A stretch of DNA of 9,044 nt, from positions 1 to 9,044 of the forward strand of contig CANQZZ010000052.1 in NCBI GenBank assembly GCA_947628465.1, given 5' to 3'. Below the pieces are notes generated by a model. The model did no database searches, was not told the origin of the DNA, and saw nothing but the letters and a program-made list of their open reading frames with translations. The first letter of the stretch is position 1. Each line of letters starts with the position of its first letter. The translations under genes were made by a program, and so were the position numbers. Source of the DNA: an uncultured Clostridia bacterium (lineage in GTDB: Bacteria > Bacillota_A > Clostridia > TANB77 > CAG-508). Below are positions 1 to 7,227 of this stretch, piece after piece.

Positions 1-245
1 GCATATCCTGCTATTTCTCCTTCGTTTGTTACTCTTATTGTGTATACGAATTTTACTGTTGTTCTGTCTAGTTTCTTCCTGTCTATCTCTACTTTTGCTA
101 CTGGCTCATTTTCACTGTTCTTTCTTACTCCGTCTGTCGTTTCTGTTAAACCTTGGTTTGGTTTGAAGCCTGTTGCTGTTGTCGTCGTTTTTCCGTCTAC
201 TGTTACTATTGTTTTTGTTACCCATTTTAGTAGGCTTAGGTCAAA
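1..245 (-). repeat. Surface protein repeat domain 4 (cut by window edge)
   Basis: Opens with FDLSLLKWVT and contains KFVYTIRVTNEGEIAGY. The RK of the usual LRKFIT is replaced by LK. The domain is incomplete because the sequence ends inside it. Confidence 0.65.
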
Positions 246-3200
246 GTATTTTACATATACATATTCTTTGTCTTGATCGTCTTCTCCTTCTTCCCATTTG
301 TGTGGATCTGAGTCTTCATCGTCGTCACTGTCTTCTGATATTTGCGCTTTGTTTACTATTATTCTGTCTGATGTGTTTGGTTCTTCTACTCTGAAGGCTA
401 TTTGTATGTCTCTATAGTCTGGGTTGTATGGTTCTTCCATACTTATTCCTTTACTACTGTCATATCCTTTTAGTAGATTGTCTCTTCCTTCTGCTTTTCC
501 TTTTGCTTCTGATAAGTAGTCTGTTTTTATTGTTTCTGCTTCTTCTATGTTTGTTGTTTCTTTTCCTTCTGCATCATACATCTTCCAGCCATATTTTTTG
601 TTTGTTTCATGTTCTGGTAAGTACTCTAATCCTTCTGGTATGTCGTCTGTTATTTCTTCTGCATATCCTTCTTGGGTTCCTTCATTGTATACTCTTAATG
701 TGTATATTACTACATCGTTGTTTGCTACTGATACTGGGTCTTTTCCATGCTCATATACTATATTTCCATCTTCTCCTGCTTTTGGCGTAGGTATTCTTGA
801 TGTTACATTTTCCATTTTTCCGTTTGTTTCTACACCTGTTATGAATTTACGAAGGGCTAAATCAAAGTATTTTAATATTACTGGCTCGTAATCATCTTCG
901 TCTTCTTCCCATTTATCATATGCATCACTTTTATCATTTGGTATAGAATCTCTATCGTCGACAGCTTCTCCTCTTTCATTTTTATCTTCTGATATTTCTG
1001 CAATATTTTTTATTGTTCCTTTAAATGTATTTTCTGCAACTACTAAGCATGATACTTGGACGTCTTTATAATATAATCCACTTCCTCCTTTTTCTGCCTT
1101 TTGCCACTCTTCTTCTCCATTTTTTTCTTCTTTGCTTTGGTCAAATGCATTAATTAATTCGTCATCTAATGCATTTGTTGTAATATTTACTTTTCCTTTT
1201 ATTAGTTGTACTTCACTTAAATCTGTTATATCTCCTTCAAAGTCTTCTATACTAAAGTTCTTTACTTCGTCTTCTGTTTTATAGAATCCATTTTCTCCTA
1301 CCAAATTCATTACATTACTATTATCTAAGCCATCTGGTAATCTCCATTGATTGTCATAGTTTGTATTGTAGTCTTTTATTAAGGCTAGTCCTTCTGGAAT
1401 ATAATCTGTTATTTCAGATGCAAATCCATTAGTTTCTCCTTCATTATATACTCTTAGCGTATATGTGATTATATCTCCTTTTTTAACTAATAATGGTTCT
1501 TTAGAATGTTCATATGTTGCTGTATATTCTTTATTTCCATTTCTGTCAAATGTTCCATCAATCAATGTTTGTGTATCAATTTTTGGTGTTCTATCTGCAA
1601 ATTCTACTTCTCTTCCATTACGTTTTATAGATGATATATATTTTCTTAATGATAAGTCAAATATTTCTGGAATATGCTCGTTTGTTATAACAAATCCAGT
1701 AGTTTGATCTCCTGTTATAGTTGTTGTATATCCTTCTATACTATTTTGTTCTTTTACTGTATATATAATAGGATCTTCTTCATCTTTTTCATCTAAATTA
1801 GTAAATGCCCCATACCAATCATTGCTTTCATCTAGAGTTAAAGTTTGGTCTGTTTTTACTTCGTTTTTATATAATTCTACAACTATTGATTCTGGTCTTA
1901 AATTATCATAATCATCTCTATCATTCCATATTTTTGTAACAGGTATATTTATTTTATTTGGTATGTATTTATTAGTTATTTTATAGTTAAATTCACCATC
2001 TTCTCCAGCAGTTTCTTCTTCTACTGTTGATTGATATTTAGATAAAATAGTTACTTCTTTTACGCTATATTCAATTTTTGTTCCGTTTGAATATTTTGGT
2101 AAGTTTTCAAATGTATATGTCCAACTATTTTCTGCATTTAATTCAACTTTATCTCCTACTTTTTCTTCTGCTGCATCAGAAATAGTTTTATATAATTGTA
2201 CTTCTATACTATTTGGTCTTTGAGCTTCTTGCTCAGTATCATCTTGCCAATCTTTTCTTACTGTTAATTTAGTTACTTCTTGCAATTCTAATGCTTCAAA
2301 ATCATCATCATCTTGTTCACCAGGCGTGTATCCATTTTCTTCTGTCATAGGACTATGCTTACTATCACTATATACATTGTCTGGCTCAGAATCCCTATCA
2401 TTACCTACATTTTCTATTTTATTTCCTAACAAGTCTTCTGCTTTAGTTATTTCTGCTATATTTTTTAAATCATCATCTATCTTAGTTGCTATTACTTCAC
2501 ATTCTATTTGTAAATCTGCATAATATAATCCTCTAGTTCCATTTTCTTCTTTTTGCCATTTTAATTTTTCACTGTTCTCTAAATCTGCAGTATCTTGAGT
2601 TGTACTTGAGTTATATGCTTTTATTACTACATCATTTAAATAATCAGATTTTACATATTTTCTATTTCCACTATCTGTTCCTTCAGTCCAACCATATGTA
2701 TTATTAATACTACTACTTGTTGCAAGTTTCAAACCTGCTGGTAAATAGTCTTTTATTTCAGTTGCTTTACCGTCAACTTCACCTTCATTATATACTCTTA
2801 TTGTATATATTACTTTATCTCCTGTTTTTACTGGTAAAGCATTTTTAGGATGTACATAAATTCCTGTTGTTATCTTTCCATTAGCTCTTGTAACTCCAGC
2901 TGCATCTTGATTTAACTTACTTAAATCTAATTTTGGTTCTCTACTGTCATCTCCTTCTAACTTCTTATCATTAATAACAGTTATAAATTTTCTCAAAGAT
3001 AAATCGAATTCTGCTCCTTTTTTTGTTGTTATCATATCTCCACTATTTAATTTTATTTTTTCTAATTCTACAACTGGTTGGCTTTGTGCATCTACATCAT
3101 AAAGAGTTGCAGTTGTTAATGAATATGCTCCACTTATTTTTATTGTTGCATTTTCTATATTATATCCATCATATCCTAATGCTTCTAATGCACCTGATGA

Positions 3201-4593
3201 AGTATTTCCTTTTTCAAAAGCTTTATATAATTTTATTTTATATTTTTGTCCTCTAACTAAATTTGTAACTTCTTTTCCTTCATTATCTATAATACTATAT
3301 ACAATATTTCTTCCACCAAATTTTTTTGTTTCTTCTTTGCTACCTGGCTTGTCCTCATCTTCTACTATATCAAGATATCTAGGTATTATTTCATTATTCG
3401 CATCATATAGAACAATATTTGTTGCATCTACTGATGAATTTGTTTTTCTAGAATTTACATTTTCTCCATTCGTTACTACAATAGGACCTATTTCATAATA
3501 TGCAGTTATATTACTACTTTCTTTTTTTTCTAATATAGTTAATCCTTCTTTTTTATCAAATGTATTCTTTTCAATTTCTTTAGCTCTATTTTGTGTCCCT
3601 GTATCAATGCTATATGTATTAGCATTTTCTAGTGCTCCATATATAAAATATTGATATATTCTATCCAAATTACTTTCTCTAGTATCACTGATTTCTTCAG
3701 TTTGCTCATCAGTTTCGCCAGCAACTATTGTTAAAAATTGAGATGGATACATGGTTGATTGTGATACTGTTGGATTTTTTCCTTTGCTTTGCTCATCATA
3801 GTTTGTAAAATACCATATTGCTAATTGTTGAATAACTTCTATATCATTATCAGTAATTTCTGATTGTTGACTTATTGGAATTCCTACTTTATTTAATAAA
3901 TCCTTTCTATATTCACTAGCATCATATGTTACATTTCCGTTTTCATCTTTCATATCTACAGGTAAATATACTTCATCTAATATCCATAAAATTGCATTAT
4001 ATAAATTAACCTTATATTCTTTTTCTGAACTTAATCCACCGTTCTTTTAATTTTATTGTCACTGTTAATTCTTTATCTTCGCTTAATACATTTCCATCTC
4101 CTAATTCATTTTCCTTCCACTCAGTTGTATGTTTTTTCATATTTTCTATTATTGTTTTTACATCTTCGTGCATTTCACCTATTTTTTTATAATTAGAACT
4201 AGTAGTTCCTCCTCCAGGTTCTGGACTACCACTACCATCACTACTTCCTAGTGCTCCAAAGCCTACTCCACCTCTTAAGCAATAATATGCTTTAGAAAAT
4301 GCTAACTCGTTTTCTCCACTTGCACCAACAATATTTCTAAAATTACTCATTTGTGGAGCAACTTTTTTATCATCTTCGTCATATATTTTTATTACTACAT
4401 AGTCTACATTACTGTCACTACTACCTTTTACTTTATATTTATATTTAGGATTTGTTAATTTATCATCCTTAAACGGCCTTGTAAGTTGAGCTTTTAAATT
4501 CTTTGTTACTTCTACTTCGGCATTTACATTTGTTAAAAATCCCCCTATTAAAATTAACATTAATGTAATTAATAAAATCTTAAATCTTCTCAT
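1..4593 (-). CDS. Secreted thioester-domain (TQXA-type) repeat surface protein, 3' end outside window, needs a +1 shift at CGG
   Basis: Probable cell-wall adhesin. Residues 1-25 form a signal peptide (MRRFK, then a hydrophobic core ending VNA). A thioester domain follows: Cys105 in AYYCLRGG and Gln256 in the motif QQLAIWYF are the expected partners of the internal Cys-Gln bond that can attach covalently to host surfaces. Beyond it lie a linker or unknown domain (about 270-528), four FDLxLRKFIT repeats (from about 529, 978, 1243 and 1450) and two CnaB domains (about 775-976). Conventional reading stops at 4012 after 193 residues. Skipping the C of the CGG at 4041 opens one frame without a stop to base 1, so the product has at least 1,530 residues. 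Cys and Gln lie on opposite sides of the shift, so only the shifted product can form the thioester. The Shine-Dalgarno is GAAGGAAG. Any sortase anchor would lie beyond the window. Ligand unknown. Confidence 0.88.
618..866 (-). repeat. Surface protein repeat domain 3
   Basis: Opens with FDLALRKFIT and contains NDVVIYTLRVYNEGT and DIPEGLEYL. The downstream linker (IQIAFRVEE, then KAQISED and a run of Asp/Glu, then KWEEGEDD) leads into repeat 4. Confidence 0.75.
1380..1661 (-). repeat. Surface protein repeat domain 2
   Basis: Opens with FDLSLRKYIS and contains GDIITYTLRVYNEGE and DYIPEGLAL, matching repeat 1 in order and spacing. It is followed by the linker VQVSCLVV, NIAEIS and DDRDSIPND. Confidence 0.75.
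1668..1958 (-). other. CnaB-type domain 2 in the surface protein
   Basis: Contains VTKIWNDRDD, RPESIVVELYKN, DWYGAFTNL, IYTVKEQ and GFVITN. It has the same Lys/Glu/Asn pattern as the preceding CnaB domain, and the two sit in tandem between repeats 1 and 2. Boundaries are approximate. Confidence 0.78.
1959..2270 (-). other. CnaB-type domain 1 in the surface protein
   Basis: Contains KLTVRKDWQDD, RPNSIEVQLYK, WTYTFENLP, EYSVKE and YKITNKY in the order usual for CnaB folds. The Lys near the first strand, the Glu of SVKE and the Asn of ITN are the residues expected to form an intramolecular isopeptide bond, giving a protease-resistant stalk module. Boundaries are approximate. Confidence 0.75.
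2721..3008 (-). repeat. Surface protein repeat domain 1 (FDLSLRKFIT type)
   Basis: Opens with FDLSLRKFIT and contains GDKVIYTIRVYNEGE and DYLPAGLKL. These resemble DUF11/isopeptide-forming domains of Gram-positive fimbrial and surface proteins. The downstream linker (ADLQIECEV, then NIAEIT and NDRDSEPDN) recurs after repeats 2 and 3, so the true repeating unit is longer than the core marked here. Confidence 0.75.
4038..4041 (-). other. +1 decoding site CGGT in the surface protein gene (codon 185)
   Basis: The frame reads ...AAA GAA CGG, then stops 10 codons on at 4012. Reading CGGT as one Gly gives KLKEGGLSSEKEYK and joins the long downstream frame, which includes the thioester Gln. Deleting the nearby G instead would give KLKNGG, so the exact event is less fixed here than at the sites in ffh and trmD. 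Confidence 0.75.
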
Positions 4594-4636
4594 ACGTTTT
4601 TCTTCCTTCTTTAGTTTATTTTTCTACTTATTATAA

Positions 4637-4664
4637 ATTATAGCAAGTTTTAAAATTAAATCAA
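4637..4664 (-). promoter_or_regulatory. Sigma-A-type promoter of the surface protein gene
   Basis: On the minus strand, TTGATT (4664-4659), a 16-base spacer and a perfect TATAAT (4642-4637). It lies about 45 bases upstream of the start codon at 4593, with no other gene between. Confidence 0.7.
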
Positions 4665-4761
4665 TGGTATATTTTTCTATAAATAAGCTGGCTCTAAAGG
4701 ATGATGTCTAACTAGCTACGGAACTACATTTTTGTAAATTCTATTTTTCTCATCTTCAAAA

Positions 4762-4783
4762 TATGACATTTTTATGACATTTT
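4762..4783 (-). promoter_or_regulatory. Tandem 11-bp direct repeat resembling a Pho box
   Basis: Two exact adjacent copies of an 11-base unit (TATGACATTTT on the plus strand). On the minus strand this gives TGTCAT, five bases, TGTCAT, close to the classical Pho-box layout of two TGTCA half-sites 11 bases apart. A PhoB/OmpR-family regulator could bind here, about 100 bases upstream of the -35 of the surface gene. Function is inferred. Confidence 0.4.
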
Positions 4784-4883
4784 ATCTTAATTTATTACAA
4801 ATTGATATAAAACCTTAGGCATTCTGCACTTTCAAGAAAATTACAACTTTTACAAAAATAGTGTTTTTAATTAAAATTAGGCA

Positions 4884-4913
4884 TAAAAAAACTTCCCTAT
4901 TTTAAGGAAAGTT
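4884..4913 (-). terminator. Intrinsic terminator of the ylxM-rplS operon
   Basis: Minus-strand hairpin AACTTTCC / GGGAAGTT with an 8-base AT-rich loop and one G-U pair, followed by a run of seven T. It starts 17 bases after the rplS stop. The flanking A-run means it could also act on the other strand, where no gene is seen. Confidence 0.8.
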
Positions 4914-4929
4914 TTTTATTTTACTTTAA

Positions 4930-5496
4930 TTATTCAGCTTTTGGTGCTTCATCTTTTACTTCTTCTTTTTCTGCTACTTCTTCTTTCTTTTCTTCAGCTT
5001 TTGGTGCTTCTTCTTTGCTAGGTACTTCTGTAGCTACTGGTTCTTCTTTTGCAACCTCTTCTACTACAGGAGCTTCTTCTACTACTGTTTCTGTTACAGC
5101 TGGTTCTTCTACCATTTCTTCTTTAACTGTAACTTCTTTAGTTTCAATTCTTGCACCAATTTTTTCTTTAGTCTTAGCAGATTTACCAAGTCTATCTCTT
5201 AAGTAGAAAAGTTTTGCTCTTCTTGCTTTACCTACTCTTACAACTTCAACTTTTTCTACTGTTGGTGAGTGAACTAAGAATGTTTTTTCAACACCTACAC
5301 CATAAGAATTTTTTCTTACTGTAAATGTTTGATTTACTCCTCCTCCTTGTACTTTTATAATTATTCCTTCGAATACTTGTATTCTTTCTCTGTTTCCTTC
5401 TTTTACTCTTACATGAACTTTTACTGTATCTCCGACATTAAGTACAGGTATTTTGTTTTTTAATTGCTCATGTTCGATTGATTTTATAATGTCCAT
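4930..5496 (-). CDS. rplS: 50S ribosomal protein L19 with a long acidic C-terminal tail
   Basis: L19 of the large ribosomal subunit, at the interface with the 30S. Residues 1 to about 113 match the family along their length: [63 protein letters not shown]19 is normally about 115 residues; this one has 188. The extra 75 or so are a low-complexity Glu/Lys/Val/Ala/Pro tail containing two copies of EAPKAE, the second at the very end. The start is preceded by a strong AGGAGGT nine bases upstream, inside which the shifted trmD frame ends (TAA at 5504-5506), suggesting coupled translation. No in-frame CGG. The tail is in frame with no sign of an assembly joint; its role is unknown. Confidence 0.95.
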   Translation of the reverse strand: MDIIKSIEHEQLKNKIPVLNVGDTVKVHVRVKEGNRERIQVFEGIIIKVQGGGVNQTFTVRKNSYGVGVEKTFLVHSPTVEKVEVVRVGKARRAKLFYLRDRLGKSAKTKEKIGARIETKEVTVKEEMVEEPAVTETVVEEAPVVEEVAKEEPVATEVPSKEEAPKAEEKKEEVAEKEEVKDEAPKAE

Positions 5497-5503
5497 TTTA
5501 TTT

Positions 5504-6182
5504 TTACCTCCTATTTTTATTTAATAAATCTGGCCTTTTTTGTTTCGTTATTTCTAACGATTTTTCTTTTCGCCATTTTTCTATCTCTTTATGATTTCCG
5601 AGATTTTAAAACTTCTGGTACTGGTTTGTTTAAGAATATTTCTGGTCTTGTGTATTGTGGATATTCAAGTAATCCATCTGAAAAAGATTCTTCCATAACA
5701 GATTCTTTGCTAATTACTCCATCTATGTATCTAGATACTGAATCTATAACTACCATAGCAGGTAATTCTCCACCTGTTAAAACATAATCTCCTATTGATA
5801 TTTCTTCATCTACTATTTCATCTAATACTCTTTGGTCTATTCCTTCGTAATGACCACATAGTAATATAAGATGAGATGATTTTGATAGTTCTTTTACTTT
5901 ATCTTGATTTAATACATTTCCCTTAGGTGATAAATATATTGTTTTTGCATCTTTTTCCTTTTTTATAGAGTTAAATGCGTCATATACAACATCAGGTTTC
6001 ATTACCATTCCTGCTCCACCACCATAAGGTGTATCATCTACTTTTTTGTGTTTATCTTTTGAAAAATCTCTAATATTAATTAAATTAATTTCTATTAAAT
6101 TATTTTCTATTGCTTTTCCTATAATGCTTTGATTTATACTAGAAAACATTTCAGGGAAAAGCGTAAGCACATCTATTTTCAT
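5504..6182 (-). CDS. trmD: tRNA (guanine-N1)-methyltransferase TrmD, needs a +1 shift at CGG codon 195
   Basis: Uses S-adenosylmethionine to make m1G37 in tRNAs with G36-G37 (tRNA-Pro, some tRNA-Leu, and tRNA-Arg(CCG) in E. coli), a modification that suppresses +1 frameshifting. Seen: [13 protein letters not shown] start, [10 protein letters not shown], and the trefoil-knot SAM site [12 protein letters not shown] and [14 protein letters not shown]. The helical tail begins at [14 protein letters not shown]. Conventional reading ends ...EVLKSRKS at 5589, 197 residues, without the family's last segment. Skipping the C at 5600 restores [20 protein letters not shown] and RPDLLNK, the expected TrmD C-terminus, for 225 residues. 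Glu-Glu-Ser-Phe stands where E. coli has the catalytic Asp of DSF. The start follows the rimM stop by one base, with GAGGG upstream. Confidence 0.93.
5597..5600 (-). other. +1 decoding site CGGA in trmD (codon 195)
   Basis: Frame reads AAA TCT CGG AAA TCA TAA; zero-frame translation stops three codons after the CGG. Reading CGGA as one Gly gives [12 protein letters not shown], matching the conserved SGNH/SGHH of TrmD. Because the downstream 30 residues are recognisable TrmD sequence, the frame break itself is secure. Confidence 0.88.
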
Positions 6183-6183
6183 A

Positions 6184-6690
6184 TTATATTAAACCCTCTA
6201 ATAAATGAACTATAATTGTTTTATTTTCAATATCAACGTTTTTGATTACTTTTTTTATCGCTGGCAAAAGTATTTGTTTTCCAAGTTTATCTTTTACAAC
6301 ATATACATCATTGCTTCCAGTAGAAAAAACTTCTGTTATAGTTCCTAATTCTTTTTGCTCGTCTGTATAGACTTTGCAACCAATTATATCTACTATGTAA
6401 TAAGAGTTTTCTTCTAATTTTTCATCTTTATCTCTTTTTATTTTTAAATAAAGATTTCTATATTCTTCTGCTTGTTCAATGGTGTCTATTCCTTCTAGCT
6501 TTAGGAATACCATGCCTTTATTTAGTCTTACTTGTTCTATTTTAAATTCCTTGAGCTCTTTTTTTATTGAAATATATATTGTTTTAAACTTATTAAACTT
6601 TGTAATATCATCTGTAAATGGCTTTACTTTTATTGCGCCTTTTAGTCCAGATGTATTTACAATTTGACCTATTTCAAAATATTCTTCCAT
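6184..6690 (-). CDS. rimM: Ribosome maturation factor RimM
   Basis: Assists assembly of the 30S head, binding S19. Residues 1-80 or so hold the N-terminal barrel, with EIGQIVNTSGLKGAIKVKPF and FLKLEGIDTIEQAEEYRN. The PRC-barrel follows, with YYIVDIIGCKV, ELGTITEVFSTGSNDVYVV and ILLPAIKKVI near the end. I chose the ATG at 6690 (168 residues) over a TTG at 6708 that would add six residues: AAGG sits eight bases before the ATG, and MEEYFEIGQIV is the normal family start. The gene begins 10 bases after khpA and ends one base before trmD. No in-frame CGG, and the frame is intact. Confidence 0.93.
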   Translation of the reverse strand: MEEYFEIGQIVNTSGLKGAIKVKPFTDDITKFNKFKTIYISIKKELKEFKIEQVRLNKGMVFLKLEGIDTIEQAEEYRNLYLKIKRDKDEKLEENSYYIVDIIGCKVYTDEQKELGTITEVFSTGSNDVYVVKDKLGKQILLPAIKKVIKNVDIENKTIIVHLLEGLI

Positions 6691-6700
6691 TTTTAATACC

Positions 6701-6931
6701 TTAATCAATAAATTCTACACTAACTTTTTTGCCTTCTTTTGTAGCTAATGCTTTCATTATTGTTCTTATAGCTTTTGCTATTCTTCCTTCTCTGCCGATT
6801 ACTCGTCCCATATCGCTTTCTGCGACTTTAACTTGAAATACGACTTGTCTTCCATCATCTTTTTCTTCAATAGAAACTGATGATAAATCTGATACTAAAC
6901 TGTTTATTATTGTTTCTAATGATTCTTTCAT
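6701..6931 (-). CDS. khpA: KH-domain RNA-binding protein KhpA
   Basis: Small single-KH-domain RNA-binding protein, 76 residues, the usual length. The KH GxxG loop is seen in MGRVIGREGRIAKAIRTIM, and the family end VSVEF is present. In Bacillota, KhpA acts with KhpB in RNA regulation and cell-envelope control, and its gene is typically between rpsP and rimM, as here. The Shine-Dalgarno AAGGAGG overlaps the last codons of rpsP, so translation is probably coupled. The only CGG in the gene (6797) is out of frame, spanning an ATC GGC junction. Confidence 0.94.
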   Translation of the reverse strand: MKESLETIINSLVSDLSSVSIEEKDDGRQVVFQVKVAESDMGRVIGREGRIAKAIRTIMKALATKEGKKVSVEFID

Positions 6932-6937
6932 AAAGCA

Positions 6938-7171
6938 TTAAGCCTCCTTCTCGATTAAACGTTTTACTGTATCTGTTGGTTTTGCTCCATTTTTTATCCA
7001 CTCTGCTACTTTTTCTTTATCTAGTTTTAGTTCAGATGGTTTTACCATAGGATTATATGTTCCTATTTGTTCTATTATTTTTCCATCTCTTGGTGATCTA
7101 GAATCAGCAACAACTATATGATAAAAAGGTGCTTTCTTTTTACCTGCTCTTTGTAGTCTTATCTTTACCAT
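6938..7171 (-). CDS. rpsP: 30S ribosomal protein S16
   Basis: Early-assembling protein of the 30S body. [39 protein letters not shown] and [18 protein letters not shown] cover the family end to end, for 77 residues. An ATG at 7189 in the same frame would add six residues, but the ATG at 7171 has AAGGGGG about eight bases upstream and matches the normal S16 start. A 56-base spacer with no evident structure separates it from ffh. CGT is used for one Arg (KRLIEK). Confidence 0.96.
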   Translation of the reverse strand: MVKIRLQRAGKKKAPFYHIVVADSRSPRDGKIIEQIGTYNPMVKPSELKLDKEKVAEWIKNGAKPTDTVKRLIEKEA

Positions 7172-7227
7172 GAAATTTCCCCCTTCCAAAAATATATATT
7201 TATAAATTTTAAAAATTAATATCTAAG

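Larger units (their letters stand above)
4594..4929. other. Intergenic region between rplS and the surface protein gene
   Basis: Holds the rplS terminator, the 11-bp direct repeat and the proximal promoter described separately. A weaker second promoter candidate for the surface gene is TTGAAA (4835-4830), 18 bases, TTTATA (4811-4806) on the minus strand. The more GC-rich block at about 4688-4731 has AGCT elements at both ends but no convincing stem and no match I recognise to a tRNA or riboswitch. No credible ORF. Confidence 0.6.

Noticed and set aside
40..891. Plus-strand ORFs rich in Leu, Ser and Phe in the left part of the window
   Set aside because: They are antisense shadows of the long surface-protein frame; they lack ribosome binding sites and family features.
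4012..4593. A free-standing 193-residue secreted protein
   Set aside because: It ends in the middle of a thioester domain whose remainder continues directly in the +1 frame, with no separate start or Shine-Dalgarno for the second part.
4688..4731. Possible tRNA, riboswitch or structured RNA in the intergenic region
   Set aside because: AGCT ends suggested a stem, but pairing breaks after a few bases and no known consensus was recognised; it also lies upstream of the best promoter.
5015..5206. Plus-strand ORF rich in Ser/Thr/Val
   Set aside because: Antisense of the Glu/Val/Ala-rich tail of L19; no start signals.
6690..6708. TTG start for rimM that overlaps the end of khpA
   Set aside because: The ATG at 6690 has better Shine-Dalgarno spacing and gives the usual RimM N-terminus.
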